The notes below the pieces were generated by a model, which was not told the origin of the DNA, searched no databases, and saw only the letters and a program-made list of their open reading frames with translations. Source: an uncultured Selenomonadales bacterium (GTDB lineage: Bacteria > Bacillota > Negativicutes > Selenomonadales > Selenomonadaceae). From it: DNA of 35,865 nt. Positions 24,750-32,685 of this stretch are shown here, piece by piece (position 1 is the stretch's first letter; each line of letters opens with the position of its first letter). The DNA is taken from positions 1 through 35,865 of the forward strand of contig CAMJKR010000002.1 in assembly GCA_946406415.1 (NCBI GenBank), given 5' to 3'. Made by a program: the position numbers and the translations under genes.

Positions 24750-26846
24750 TCATTTCAGCTCTCGTCGAGCCATTTTTTTCTCCAATCGGATTTTTTCGTA
24801 TGAACTCATCATTTCTCCGTGATTCGCAAGGATTTCCTCGATTTTTCCGTCCTTCGCTGCCATTTCCATACTTTTTGCCTGCTCACTCAACTTTTCCGCG
24901 CCGATTGACAGCGATGTTGACTTCAAAGCATGTACGAGTATCTGATAATTCTTCCAATCAGCCGAATCGAACGCATTTTGTACTTTTTCAGCGCGTTTGG
25001 CGTCCGTGAACGTCTCTAACATCTGCGTTAAGAAACTTTTGCTGTCCATGCAGTATTTCAACGCCGTTTCAAGGTTTATTTCGGGGCATATCTCCGCAAA
25101 TTTCTTTTTTTCTCGCTTACTGAACTCGTCTTCGCCTATTTTTTCTTCTTCAACAATTTTTTCTTGCCCTTCGACCTCAAACGAAACAATTTCGGCGGGC
25201 AAATGCCTCTCCAATACCGATTCAAGCTCCGAAACGTCTATCGGCTTGCTCAAATAGTCGTCAAAGCCCTCGCGCAGGTAAATTTCTCGCATTCCTGCCA
25301 TTGCGCTCGCCGTCAACATTATTACTCGCGTCTTTTCGCTCAAAATTTTTTCTCGTCGCATGATTTTTAACGTCTCGAAGCCATTTAGTCCCGGCATCAT
25401 GTTATCAAGAAAGATTATATGGTAAAAATTCTTTTTCGCGAGTTCAATTCCAGCTTTTCCGCTCTCCGCAAGGTCGGGAACTATTAAATTCCGTTTCAAA
25501 AGCCCGCTGATGACCTTCAAATTCATATCGTTATCGTCCACAGATAAAATTTTCGCCTTTTCAGCCGTCAAATATCTTTTTTCTGCAATTTTGTCCTCTG
25601 TTTTCTGTTGATGAGCCGTGTAATCGCCTATCGGTGTCTTATCTATCACTTTTTGACGCAGTTTGAACGAAAATTCCGAGCCGTGACCGTATTCGCTTGC
25701 AACTTCCAGCCGACTGTTCATCATTCCTAGCAATTTTTGTACTATCGCAATGCCTAAACCAGTTCCTTCAATGTTTCGGTTCTTTTCTTCGTCCAATCTC
25801 TGGAATGATTGAAATAATTTGCCCATATCTTCGGCGCGAATACCAATTCCCGTGTCTTTTACGCTGATTTTTAGCTCCAACGTATCAGAATCTACCTCTT
25901 TGCCGCTGATTTTCAACTTAACCGAGCCGACGTGCGTATATTTAACCGCGTTCGTTAAAATGTTCGTAATTATTTGCCGCAAACGCACATCATCGCCATA
26001 TAAACTGCGCGGCAACGTCGAATCTATCTCCATTTTGAACTCCAAGCCCTTTTTACGCGCCTTTTCCGAAATCATATTGCTTAAATCGTCTATCAGCGTC
26101 GGAATTTCGTAGCGCACGGGCACAATTTCCATTTTACCATCCTCAATCTTGCTAAAATCGAGAATTGAATTGATTAAAGTCAACAAAGTCCGCCCTGCAC
26201 TCTGAATATTGCTCGCGTAGTCTAAAATTTCTTCCGATTTACTTTCGCGCAGTATCATTTCGTTCATTCCGAGCACTGCATTTATCGGCGTGCGGATTTC
26301 GTGGCTCATTTGCGCTAAAAATTGCGATTTCGCCTTGCTTGCCGCCATTGCCGTATCCGATGCCGCTTTTAATTGCCCGTTGACCGAGTCTTGCCACTTC
26401 AACAGCCGATTTATCAGCGCGTTCACAATTAAAATACAAATTACAAGCAAAATCATGAAGAAAACGCCGAGTAAGATATTATTCCCGTAAATATTCCACC
26501 AATTATTTGCTACGACGACCGTAAAGTTGGAAGTTTTATTTTTTTTCGCAAGGCAAGCAACAAAATCGCCCGTATAATCACGAAAAGTACCGACTTCGAC
26601 GCTTGAATAAATTTTTCCGTATTCCGTGCCAAAAATATCAGTCATGCGGCTCATTGTCAGCTGATAATTGTTATTCGGGTGATTTATTATGATTCCATTG
26701 CGGTCAACGAGAAATGCGTAGCCATCTTTAGTGTAACTTTCGCCTAAAACCTGCGTCAATCGGTCAATGTAAAAATCAATGCCGAAAATCCCTAAAAACT
26801 CGTTATTATCGCCGTAAACAACCTGCGCGAGCGTCACGCAATACAA
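24750..26846 (-). CDS. Hybrid sensor kinase, C-terminal part (Cache-HisKA-HATPase-REC-HPt)
   Basis: Downstream part of a kinase split by an amber codon at 26916; coding sense continues up to 26915, and 26846 is only the first possible start (TTG, no ribosome binding site). Residues counted from 26846: end of a double-Cache sensor (1-120), membrane segment 124-146, HisKA with H182 in MSHEIRTP, HATPase with N-box TNILTNAVKY (near 295-303), DTGIGI and GTGLGI (361-365), receiver with DDND and D481 in FLDNMMP, and HPt domain with H639 in HALKST. All phosphorelay residues are intact. Without the upstream part it would lack the first half of its sensor and its outer membrane-spanning segment. The stop overlaps the next ATG (ATGA), so it was built as an operon with the receiver genes. 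Confidence 0.85.
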   Translation of the reverse strand: MYCVTLAQVVYGDNNEFLGIFGIDFYIDRLTQVLGESYTKDGYAFLVDRNGIIINHPNNNYQLTMSRMTDIFGTEYGKIYSSVEVGTFRDYTGDFVACLAKKNKTSNFTVVVANNWWNIYGNNILLGVFFMILLVICILIVNALINRLLKWQDSVNGQLKAASDTAMAASKAKSQFLAQMSHEIRTPINAVLGMNEMILRESKSEEILDYASNIQSAGRTLLTLINSILDFSKIEDGKMEIVPVRYEIPTLIDDLSNMISEKARKKGLEFKMEIDSTLPRSLYGDDVRLRQIITNILTNAVKYTHVGSVKLKISGKEVDSDTLELKISVKDTGIGIRAEDMGKLFQSFQRLDEEKNRNIEGTGLGIAIVQKLLGMMNSRLEVASEYGHGSEFSFKLRQKVIDKTPIGDYTAHQQKTEDKIAEKRYLTAEKAKILSVDDNDMNLKVISGLLKRNLIVPDLAESGKAGIELAKKNFYHIIFLDNMMPGLNGFETLKIMRREKILSEKTRVIMLTASAMAGMREIYLREGFDDYLSKPIDVSELESVLERHLPAEIVSFEVEGQEKIVEEEKIGEDEFSKREKKKFAEICPEINLETALKYCMDSKSFLTQMLETFTDAKRAEKVQNAFDSADWKNYQILVHALKSTSLSIGAEKLSEQAKSMEMAAKDGKIEEILANHGEMMSSYEKIRLEKKMARRELK

Positions 26847-26915
26847 TCCTGTCTGCGCGTCGTAATATGGAGCCGAAACGCTGAATCCGTCCGCAGATTT
26901 TTCCGCATCTATGTA

Positions 26916-26918
26916 CTA
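26916..26918 (-). other. In-frame amber codon replacing the Trp of an RPWY Cache motif
   Basis: The frame reads SPETRP, TAG, YIDAEKSADG. Double-Cache domains typically have R-P-W-Y here, and the first Cache domain of the same protein has R-L-W-Y at residues 150-153. A change of TGG to TAG is a single base. The frame is open on both sides with matching domain content. Confidence 0.9.
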
Positions 26919-28538
26919 AGGGCGAGTTTCGGGGCTAAAATCGGGCGGCGGCACCCAACCGTTGTTCATTATTACTTTATGCTCTTTATAAGGGTTCGTC
27001 ATGTAGCAAACCGAGATTTCTTTGTAATTTTTCGCCAATCCGTCCAAAAATTTCACTGCCGAAGTATAATCGTCCATAAATTCGGGGTGTTTGCTTATTA
27101 AATTCGCGAACATACTCAAAATACTGCGCTGTTTTTCAATCCAATTCGATAATTGGTGCTCGTAAGTGTCAACTTCGCGGTGCATTTTCGTATCGCCCCA
27201 ATTTATCGTCGTTGAAAAGCAAATTCCGAACGCCAATGTCATTGCACAGACCAAAACCGCTATAATTCCTGTCCTTGCGTAGCGGCTGACCTTCGATAAC
27301 TCCGCATCTTGGAAAATTTTCTCCGATTTTAACTTCTTTTGGTCGCTAAAAACCATTGTCGAGAACGAAAACAGATTATTCAGCATGTCTGAGAGTTTCA
27401 AAGCCGATTCTCGGACTTGCGCGGCACATTCGGCGGGGTCGGCATCACTTTCTACTGTTTTTGTGCTTGATAAGTCCAAAATTCTGCGCAAAGGGTTACG
27501 CAATTCGTGTGAAAGCCGCGATAAAAATTCTTCCTTGACTCTTAACGCATTTTCGGCGCGTAAACCTTTCCTCATCGCGTTCAGATAGAAAAAAATAATC
27601 GCCAACATCATCAGTAGGCTTAAAAGCGTTGTAAATATGATTTGAACGTAACTTTTTTTGTAAAATGCCCAATTATCTATGCTTAAAATCATGTACCAGC
27701 CGTTATTCGTCGCCGAACTGAAAATTGTATGCTCGCTACCGTCAATTTCAGCCGTAAAACTCTCGTGTTGTGTCATTTGCACAATTCGATTTAAAATACT
27801 CTCGTATTCGGGCATATTATCAGATATTTTCTTGCCGACGAGACTCATATCCGTATAACCGATTATCATTCCGCTTTTCGTCACGATTAGCGAATTTCTG
27901 TTGCCAATATCCGCCATTCGATTGATTAAACTTTGCACTTCCGAAAGATTAAAGTCCAATGCGACGACCGAACGCCCGTCCGACAGCACTTTTGACATCG
28001 TATAGCACATTGCGCCCGTCATCGCGTCGATATACGGTTCACTTATGTAAATTTTTCCTTGATTTTCCAACGCGCCCTTGTACCAGAGCCTTTCCGTCGC
28101 GTGATATTCCGGCGGCATTGCAAAATCGGGAATTATCGTCCAATCTTTCTCGCCGACGTAAATATATGTGTTAAAACAGACGCCGTTCATCGATTCTTTC
28201 TGTTCCCGCTTGCGTTTATAGAAAAATTCTTCCAATTCAGCCCGCGTCGCACCAGATTTTATCATTTGCTCCGATTCCATTGCCATTCTCAGCGTCGCGT
28301 CTTCCGACATTTGTAGCGTTCCTTGAAAATCGCTCCGAATTACTTCAAGTTGCGTGTGTCCTATCTCTTCCGTTTGATTCGACGTAATTTCAAATATCAA
28401 CCGGTCGTTTAGCACTATCACCAACAAAAATATCGCCGTTATCGCCGTGATTATCGCGAAGTCTGAATGTTTCCCGCGTTTTAGTATCTGCCAGTCCTTA
28501 AGATTCATACTTCCAAAATATTTTTCATCATTATACAT
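26916..28538 (-). CDS. Sensor kinase, N-terminal part (TM-Cache-TM-HisKA-TM-half Cache), ends at amber
   Basis: 540 codons from ATG 28538. Membrane segment 27-45, extracellular double-Cache domain 50-290 (RLWYKGA near 150 and ISEPYIDAMTG), membrane segment 298-320, HisKA-like helix pair with H344 in SHELRNP, no ATP-binding domain, membrane segment 421-443, then the first lobe of a second Cache domain ending FSPETRP before TAG. In the next codons the same frame continues YIDAEKSADG, so the original gene ran to 24750 (1,262 codons). ATG 28538 lies just upstream of the predicted -10 box, so the in-frame ATG at 28508 (MNLKDWQ) is the more likely start. Either a nonsense-mutated gene or one read through at low level. 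Confidence 0.85.
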   Translation of the reverse strand: MYNDEKYFGSMNLKDWQILKRGKHSDFAIITAITAIFLLVIVLNDRLIFEITSNQTEEIGHTQLEVIRSDFQGTLQMSEDATLRMAMESEQMIKSGATRAELEEFFYKRKREQKESMNGVCFNTYIYVGEKDWTIIPDFAMPPEYHATERLWYKGALENQGKIYISEPYIDAMTGAMCYTMSKVLSDGRSVVALDFNLSEVQSLINRMADIGNRNSLIVTKSGMIIGYTDMSLVGKKISDNMPEYESILNRIVQMTQHESFTAEIDGSEHTIFSSATNNGWYMILSIDNWAFYKKSYVQIIFTTLLSLLMMLAIIFFYLNAMRKGLRAENALRVKEEFLSRLSHELRNPLRRILDLSSTKTVESDADPAECAAQVRESALKLSDMLNNLFSFSTMVFSDQKKLKSEKIFQDAELSKVSRYARTGIIAVLVCAMTLAFGICFSTTINWGDTKMHREVDTYEHQLSNWIEKQRSILSMFANLISKHPEFMDDYTSAVKFLDGLAKNYKEISVCYMTNPYKEHKVIMNNGWVPPPDFSPETRP

Positions 28539-28589
28539 TGCAACGAATCATTTGGACTGCTCACTTTTCGCGATTTCCGCCCACTTTTT
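28530..28589 (-). promoter_or_regulatory. Promoter and direct-repeat operator of the hybrid kinase gene
   Basis: On the minus strand AAAAAGTGG at 28589-28581 is followed by GAAAAGTGA at 28569-28561, 20 bp apart, and by TATAAT at 28535-28530, 34 bp from the start of the second repeat. CAGTC follows the second repeat in both this promoter and the giant gene promoter. Sequence between these conserved blocks differs between the two, so the blocks look selected. The -10 box lies directly after ATG 28538, which argues against that start codon. Confidence 0.7.
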
Positions 28590-28659
28590 GTCCAACGCTT
28601 TTATTTCAATGGCTTGTATGCTTTAATTAACTTACTCTGACACTACTTTACTACCAACT

Positions 28660-28689
28660 AAAAAAGTCGGGCGATTTTCTGCCCGACTT
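28660..28689 (-). terminator. Intrinsic terminator (minus strand) in the lytTR/kinase intergenic region
   Basis: Perfect 9-bp stem AAGTCGGGC / GCCCGACTT with an 8-nt loop. On the minus strand it is followed by a run of T. Its direction means it would stop transcripts coming from the GHKL kinase gene antisense through the LytTR gene, shielding the hybrid kinase promoter. On the plus strand the same hairpin lies in the 5' leader of the LytTR gene, directly before its ribosome binding site. Confidence 0.7.
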
Positions 28690-28709
28690 CACTCGACAGG
28701 TGATTTTTC

Positions 28710-29456
28710 ATGAATATAGCCATCGTGGACGACTTATCAGACGATTTACTCGCCGCCAAAACTTTTTTGACAAATTACCTCGCTAAAAATTTCGCTGAAG
28801 TTGCTACTAACGTCCAAATCAAAACTTTTTCCAATCCCGCAAACTTTTTAAGCGTTTTCAAGCCCGAATCTTTCGACTTACTGATTCTCGATATTTTTAT
28901 GAAGCCGTTAAACGGTATTCAAGTCGCTCAAATTGTTCGCAACCAAGACAGAGATGTTTCTATCATATTTTTGACGACCAGCGAAGATTTTATCCTCGAA
29001 GGCTATAAAGTTTTCGCTGTCGGTTACTTTCTCAAGCCACTGAGCGAAAACCTCGACCAATTTGCCAAAACTTTTCAATATATCTTCCCAAAACTCGTTG
29101 ATAACCAAAAAAAATTGTCTGTTCGCGTCGACAGCGGAGAAATTCTCGTTCCATACAAGAATATTCGCTACATCGACCTTGATGAACGCCACAAATTGCA
29201 AATTCATCTGCCGAACAAACAATTTTCTGCCAATATGACTTACGACGAGTGCTTTAACGTCCTAAAAAATGATTCGCGCTTCGTCGAATGCTATCATCGA
29301 ATACTTTTGAACATGAATTTTATAAAACTCATGGACGCCGAAGACTTTATCTTGACTGACGACACCAAAATTCCTATCAGCAAGCGCAAAAGTAAGGAAT
29401 CCAAGCTTAAATACATGAATCACTTGATAAATCTCAACTCTGCCAATACATGGTGA
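28710..29456 (+). CDS. LytTR-family response regulator (AgrA/ComE-like)
   Basis: 248 aa from ATG 28710, with AGGTGA a few bases upstream. Residues 1-120 form a receiver: acidic DD at 7-8, phosphoacceptor D61 in LLILDIFM, T/S near 89-91 (LTTS) and K near 113 in FLKPL. Residues 135-235 form a LytTR DNA-binding domain (KLSVRVDSGEILVPYKNI, HRILLNMNFI, IPISKR). Such proteins bind pairs of direct repeats about two helical turns apart. It is the only plus-strand gene in the window and its 3' end overlaps the 3' end of a GHKL kinase by 23 bp; the two are probably partners. The paired repeats upstream of the hybrid kinase and the giant gene are candidate targets. Confidence 0.9.
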   Translation: MNIAIVDDLSDDLLAAKTFLTNYLAKNFAEVATNVQIKTFSNPANFLSVFKPESFDLLILDIFMKPLNGIQVAQIVRNQDRDVSIIFLTTSEDFILEGYKVFAVGYFLKPLSENLDQFAKTFQYIFPKLVDNQKKLSVRVDSGEILVPYKNIRYIDLDERHKLQIHLPNKQFSANMTYDECFNVLKNDSRFVECYHRILLNMNFIKLMDAEDFILTDDTKIPISKRKSKESKLKYMNHLINLNSANTW

Positions 29457-30735
29457 CCTTAAAAATCCCTCCCGACTGTTCAAAATCTGTATAGGCGTCG
29501 TATTTCTCCGAAAAAAGCTTAATCGACGCCATACCAAGCCCGTGACCTTCCTCCGAAGTTCGTGGGTAATTTTTTTCGTCAAATATTACTTCCTCGTCAA
29601 TGAAATTTTCAATTTTGAGCACGCATTGACCGTTCACAGTCTGAATCGCGATTGAAATTTGTTTCTGCGACGAATTTTTTTGTCGAGAGCTTGCGTTTAT
29701 GGCATTTTCTAGTAGATTCGAGACTAGCAACGCGAAGTCGCCTTCATCAATCGAAATTTCCGACGGCAAATTGATTTTATGATTTATTTTTATGCCCAAT
29801 TTCTCGGCGCGGCTAATGTAAACACTCAACGCGGCATTTATCAGCGGTTGCGAGCAAAAATTTTTAACTTTAGTCTTGTCAAGCAATTTTTCTTCCTTGC
29901 CGATATAATTTTTTGCTTCCTCAAGTTTGCCCTCCTGCAACATCAGATAAATTATTCGGAAATTGTGTTTCAAATCGTGGCGCATAACCAAAATTTGTTC
30001 GCGACTTTCCTGCATGATCCGATTATATTCACTCAGAGCGGTTAATTGCTCCTTCATCAGCCGAAAATTTTGCTTCGCGAGCTTTTCTTCCTGTAATTTC
30101 TCGTTCGTCTGCAAAATATAGCGATAGAAGAAAAAAAACACGAACGGCAGATAGAATCTGGAGAATCTTTCCTGCCAAGAATGGATTAACGGCTCCTGCG
30201 ACCAAAGGAGAGTTACACTTAACGTCATTATAATCGGCAAAAACGCGACCGCAACTCCGTAATCGACGAAAAATCTTCTTGGCGGAAGTAAATCCACAAA
30301 ATAACGCCACTCAAGCGGCAAACATACTGCGAAAAGTAACAAATATATTATTGCGTGGGAAAAAAGTATTTCGTGTTCGGTGTAGAAGAGCAACACTATA
30401 GTTATCGCGGAAAAATTATGCAATATTATGCTCCAAACCCGCGACATCCCGAAAATAAAGACGTGTTGAAGAATACTTCGCCGAACAATCAGCATAAAAA
30501 TTACCAAGTAGGGTATCCAGCCCAACATCAACAGCCTTTTATAGACGTAAGCAGTAATTCCGCAGTGTTCAAAGACTAAAATACTCCCGACACAGCTTAT
30601 CATTCCGCAAGCCAGCATTCCGAGCAGTAAATTTTTTCGTTCAGCGTGCGTCATTCCTTTGTGAAACGGAATATACATCAAATAAAAATCGGAAAGCTGA
30701 ATCGACATGACGAGCAGAGCCAAAGGTATTGACAT
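29434..30735 (-). CDS. GHKL sensor histidine kinase (AgrC-like)
   Basis: 433 aa from ATG 30735, with CGGAG 7 nt upstream. About six membrane helices fill residues 1-208, followed by a coiled coil (210-245), the phosphoacceptor H253 in MRHDLKHN (HPK10-type), the N-box SNLLENAINAS (339-349) and the G-box EEGHGLGMAS (395-404). This is the architecture of quorum-sensing peptide receptors such as AgrC, but no agrB or agrD-like gene is visible, so the signal may be something else. It faces the LytTR regulator tail to tail instead of sharing an operon with it, which is unusual for this pair of families. Confidence 0.9.
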   Translation of the reverse strand: MSIPLALLVMSIQLSDFYLMYIPFHKGMTHAERKNLLLGMLACGMISCVGSILVFEHCGITAYVYKRLLMLGWIPYLVIFMLIVRRSILQHVFIFGMSRVWSIILHNFSAITIVLLFYTEHEILFSHAIIYLLLFAVCLPLEWRYFVDLLPPRRFFVDYGVAVAFLPIIMTLSVTLLWSQEPLIHSWQERFSRFYLPFVFFFFYRYILQTNEKLQEEKLAKQNFRLMKEQLTALSEYNRIMQESREQILVMRHDLKHNFRIIYLMLQEGKLEEAKNYIGKEEKLLDKTKVKNFCSQPLINAALSVYISRAEKLGIKINHKINLPSEISIDEGDFALLVSNLLENAINASSRQKNSSQKQISIAIQTVNGQCVLKIENFIDEEVIFDEKNYPRTSEEGHGLGMASIKLFSEKYDAYTDFEQSGGIFKVTMYWQS

Positions 30736-30765
30736 TTCATTTCTCCGAAAGATTTTATCATAACG

Positions 30766-30774
30766 ATTATAGCA
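30766..30774 (-). promoter_or_regulatory. Extended -10 promoter of the GHKL kinase gene
   Basis: On the minus strand TGCTATAAT is a perfect extended -10 element (TGn TATAAT), about 20 nt before the ribosome binding site. No clear -35 box is seen. The AAAAGTG direct repeats found at the other two promoters are not present here. Confidence 0.7.
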
Positions 30775-30791
30775 CAAAAAACGTTCTGCTC

Positions 30792-32510
30792 CTAACAACT
30801 TGTATTTAAAGAATCGCGGATTGCTTTCAACGCTCGAATGGTTTCGTCAAGCTTTGTATCGGCGACGGTCTGAATCAGCGTAGAGATTTCGTCCAGTAAT
30901 TTTTGCGTTTCTGCACGTTTCTTTTCCAACTCGACACGGAGATTTTCTTCGTCAGCAAAAGATTGAATCGACTCATCGGAGACGACATCAACACTCTCGT
31001 CACTATCCTCCGTTGGTGTCAAATTCGATTCGGAATTTTGTATCGGCATGGATTCACTCTCGATAATAATATCCTCTTCACTCTCGCCGACACTTTGAAT
31101 TTGCTCGGCTACTTCATCCTCCACAGCGAAAAGACTAAGCTCATTATCTTCTGTTGCAGAAACCTCTTTGCTTTTGGTTTCTTTCCACTGTTTGACAGCC
31201 TGCTGAACTTGCCGCGCAGATTGAGTTTCGACCGGACTGCCTGCTTGCGCTTGTGCCTCGATAAAAGCTTCTTCGTCGCCTTCCGGCAATGCCAACATTT
31301 TTATCAGCGTTGTAGTCGTCAAATCGGAAATCGATTTTCGATTTCCAAAACGTTCCGCTATCGCCATAAAATTTCGTGCAGTACGATCTGTCCACTCAAA
31401 TTCTTTCTCAAGCCAATCAGTCCAGCCACCGTGTCCGATTTCTTTCTTTGCCGCGATAAGCTCAAAACCGATTTCGATAATGCCGCGTTGAACATCAGCC
31501 TGCAGGCGACGGATTCGCTCGGCACGGATTTCTAACGTTACCGGTTGAGAAGATTCAATCGGCAACTCAATCAGCTCGGTAGCACTATCATCGCCTTCAG
31601 GCTCCCGCGTAGGTTTATCATCAACGACAGGCTCAATCGGTTGCTCGACCACGTCCAACTCACAAAAGTTACCGTGCTTAACGAGCTGATAATGCTCTCC
31701 ATCGTCTCCCACGACCTCAAAGGGAAACTGCGACAGGAACTGCCGCACTCGATTTAAAAACTCTATATCCTTATTCGTCATCAAGTCGGAGATAAGTGAC
31801 TCGGTGTCAGCAATATTCAGTTTCTCGTGTAATTCTCGACGCAAGACAGGTGCGAAGTCGTGTTGACCGTTGCTGATTTTTTCCGCGTGCAATAATATCG
31901 TGTTGTAGTCGGCACGTGAAATTTCCGCCACTTTATTCATAGCGCATTCCTCCTTACATTGAACAACATTGTTCAATTTGCTATTACTCTCTTCATAAGT
32001 AGCTTTGGCAGAATCATAAGCTTGTTGGTAAAGCTCCTGCAAATAGTGCGGTAATCTTTCTACTAACGCCCCAAAATGATACAAAAGAACCTCGCCGACA
32101 AGCGACACGACGACAGAAAACACTGCGGCGGTTGAGCAATACAGCGTATCGAACAGCTCTTTGTTTCCTTCGTATCTAAGTCCCTCTCTGGCAAACTCAA
32201 GAGCAAGTCCAGATACATAAGGACGTTCCTCTTTAAAGCGCATATGGGCAATAGAATAATCATCGGGCGGCGTAGAATAACCTTCAAAAATTTGATTGAC
32301 GGCAATGGAGAACGTTTTGTTCATGCCGTCTCCTTCAAAAAGAGAATAATCGCATTCCTTCTGACGGGCGTCGGTGGCGTTCATCAAGCCCAGAATAATC
32401 CTAAACGTAATTTGGTCGTCCTCGTCAATATGATGTGATTCAGCTTTTTTCAAAGTGCCAGCGACGAATTTTTTCAACGACCGCCAATGATTTTTATTGA
32501 TAGCATCCAT
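30792..32510 (-). CDS. DUF3102-domain protein of a mobile element
   Basis: 572 aa from ATG 32510, chosen because GGAGAAACTTT precedes it; the open frame upstream has no good start. Residues about 127-150 are hydrophobic. Residues about 330-400 match the DUF3102 pattern: RAERIRRLQADVQRG, IGFELIAAKKEIGHG, GWTDWLEKEFEWTDRTARN and FMAIAERFG. The next segment (IKMLALPEGDEEAF) recalls ParB-type proteins. The C-terminal third is acidic and ends in a coiled coil. DUF3102 proteins are common on Firmicute plasmids and integrated elements; the function is not established, though a partition or replication accessory role fits its place after the Rep gene. Confidence 0.85.
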   Translation of the reverse strand: MDAINKNHWRSLKKFVAGTLKKAESHHIDEDDQITFRIILGLMNATDARQKECDYSLFEGDGMNKTFSIAVNQIFEGYSTPPDDYSIAHMRFKEERPYVSGLALEFAREGLRYEGNKELFDTLYCSTAAVFSVVVSLVGEVLLYHFGALVERLPHYLQELYQQAYDSAKATYEESNSKLNNVVQCKEECAMNKVAEISRADYNTILLHAEKISNGQHDFAPVLRRELHEKLNIADTESLISDLMTNKDIEFLNRVRQFLSQFPFEVVGDDGEHYQLVKHGNFCELDVVEQPIEPVVDDKPTREPEGDDSATELIELPIESSQPVTLEIRAERIRRLQADVQRGIIEIGFELIAAKKEIGHGGWTDWLEKEFEWTDRTARNFMAIAERFGNRKSISDLTTTTLIKMLALPEGDEEAFIEAQAQAGSPVETQSARQVQQAVKQWKETKSKEVSATEDNELSLFAVEDEVAEQIQSVGESEEDIIIESESMPIQNSESNLTPTEDSDESVDVVSDESIQSFADEENLRVELEKKRAETQKLLDEISTLIQTVADTKLDETIRALKAIRDSLNTSC

Positions 32511-32685
32511 AAAGTTTCTCCTTTCAGCTATCGCAACGTAGTAACGTCCTACAATGCGCCTGCGCAGGGCGATATTGACAACAATTATCAACGCAGCTCG
32601 CGGGGGTTACATTTGCAACATCCTACCTTAAAAAGAGTAATCTAAAGCAAGTCGGAACGTCAGATAATTTTTGACGCCAACGGAA
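32511..32685 (-). promoter_or_regulatory. Rep-DUF3102 intergenic region with operator-like repeats
   Basis: This 175-bp gap holds an imperfect inverted repeat TTGATAATTGTTGTCAA (minus, 32591-32575), the 10-bp palindrome cctgcgcagg (32559-32568), and two copies of aacRtcctac (32543-32552 and 32617-32626). A GGAG ribosome binding site for the DUF3102 gene lies at its left end. No terminator was seen. These could be an operator or a partition-type site; the evidence is only the repeats. Confidence 0.35.

Noticed and set aside
28536-28538. ATG 28538 as the true start of the split kinase
   Set aside because: It lies directly upstream of the predicted -10 TATAAT, so it would not be in the transcript. 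ATG 28508 is more likely, though its ribosome binding site is tight.
28660-28680. aaaaaagtcgggcgatttt on the plus strand as a third AAAAGTG operator
   Set aside because: It has one arm only, a C inside the core, and is fully explained as half of a terminator hairpin.
29434-30735. Possible agr-type quorum-sensing locus with a peptide precursor
   Set aside because: Only AgrC-like and AgrA-like genes are present. I saw no AgrB-type protease and no short precursor peptide gene in the surrounding sequence.
30797-30830. Copy of the shared direct repeats upstream of the GHKL kinase promoter
   Set aside because: ATACAAGTT at the corresponding place is out of register and there is no second copy 20 bp away.
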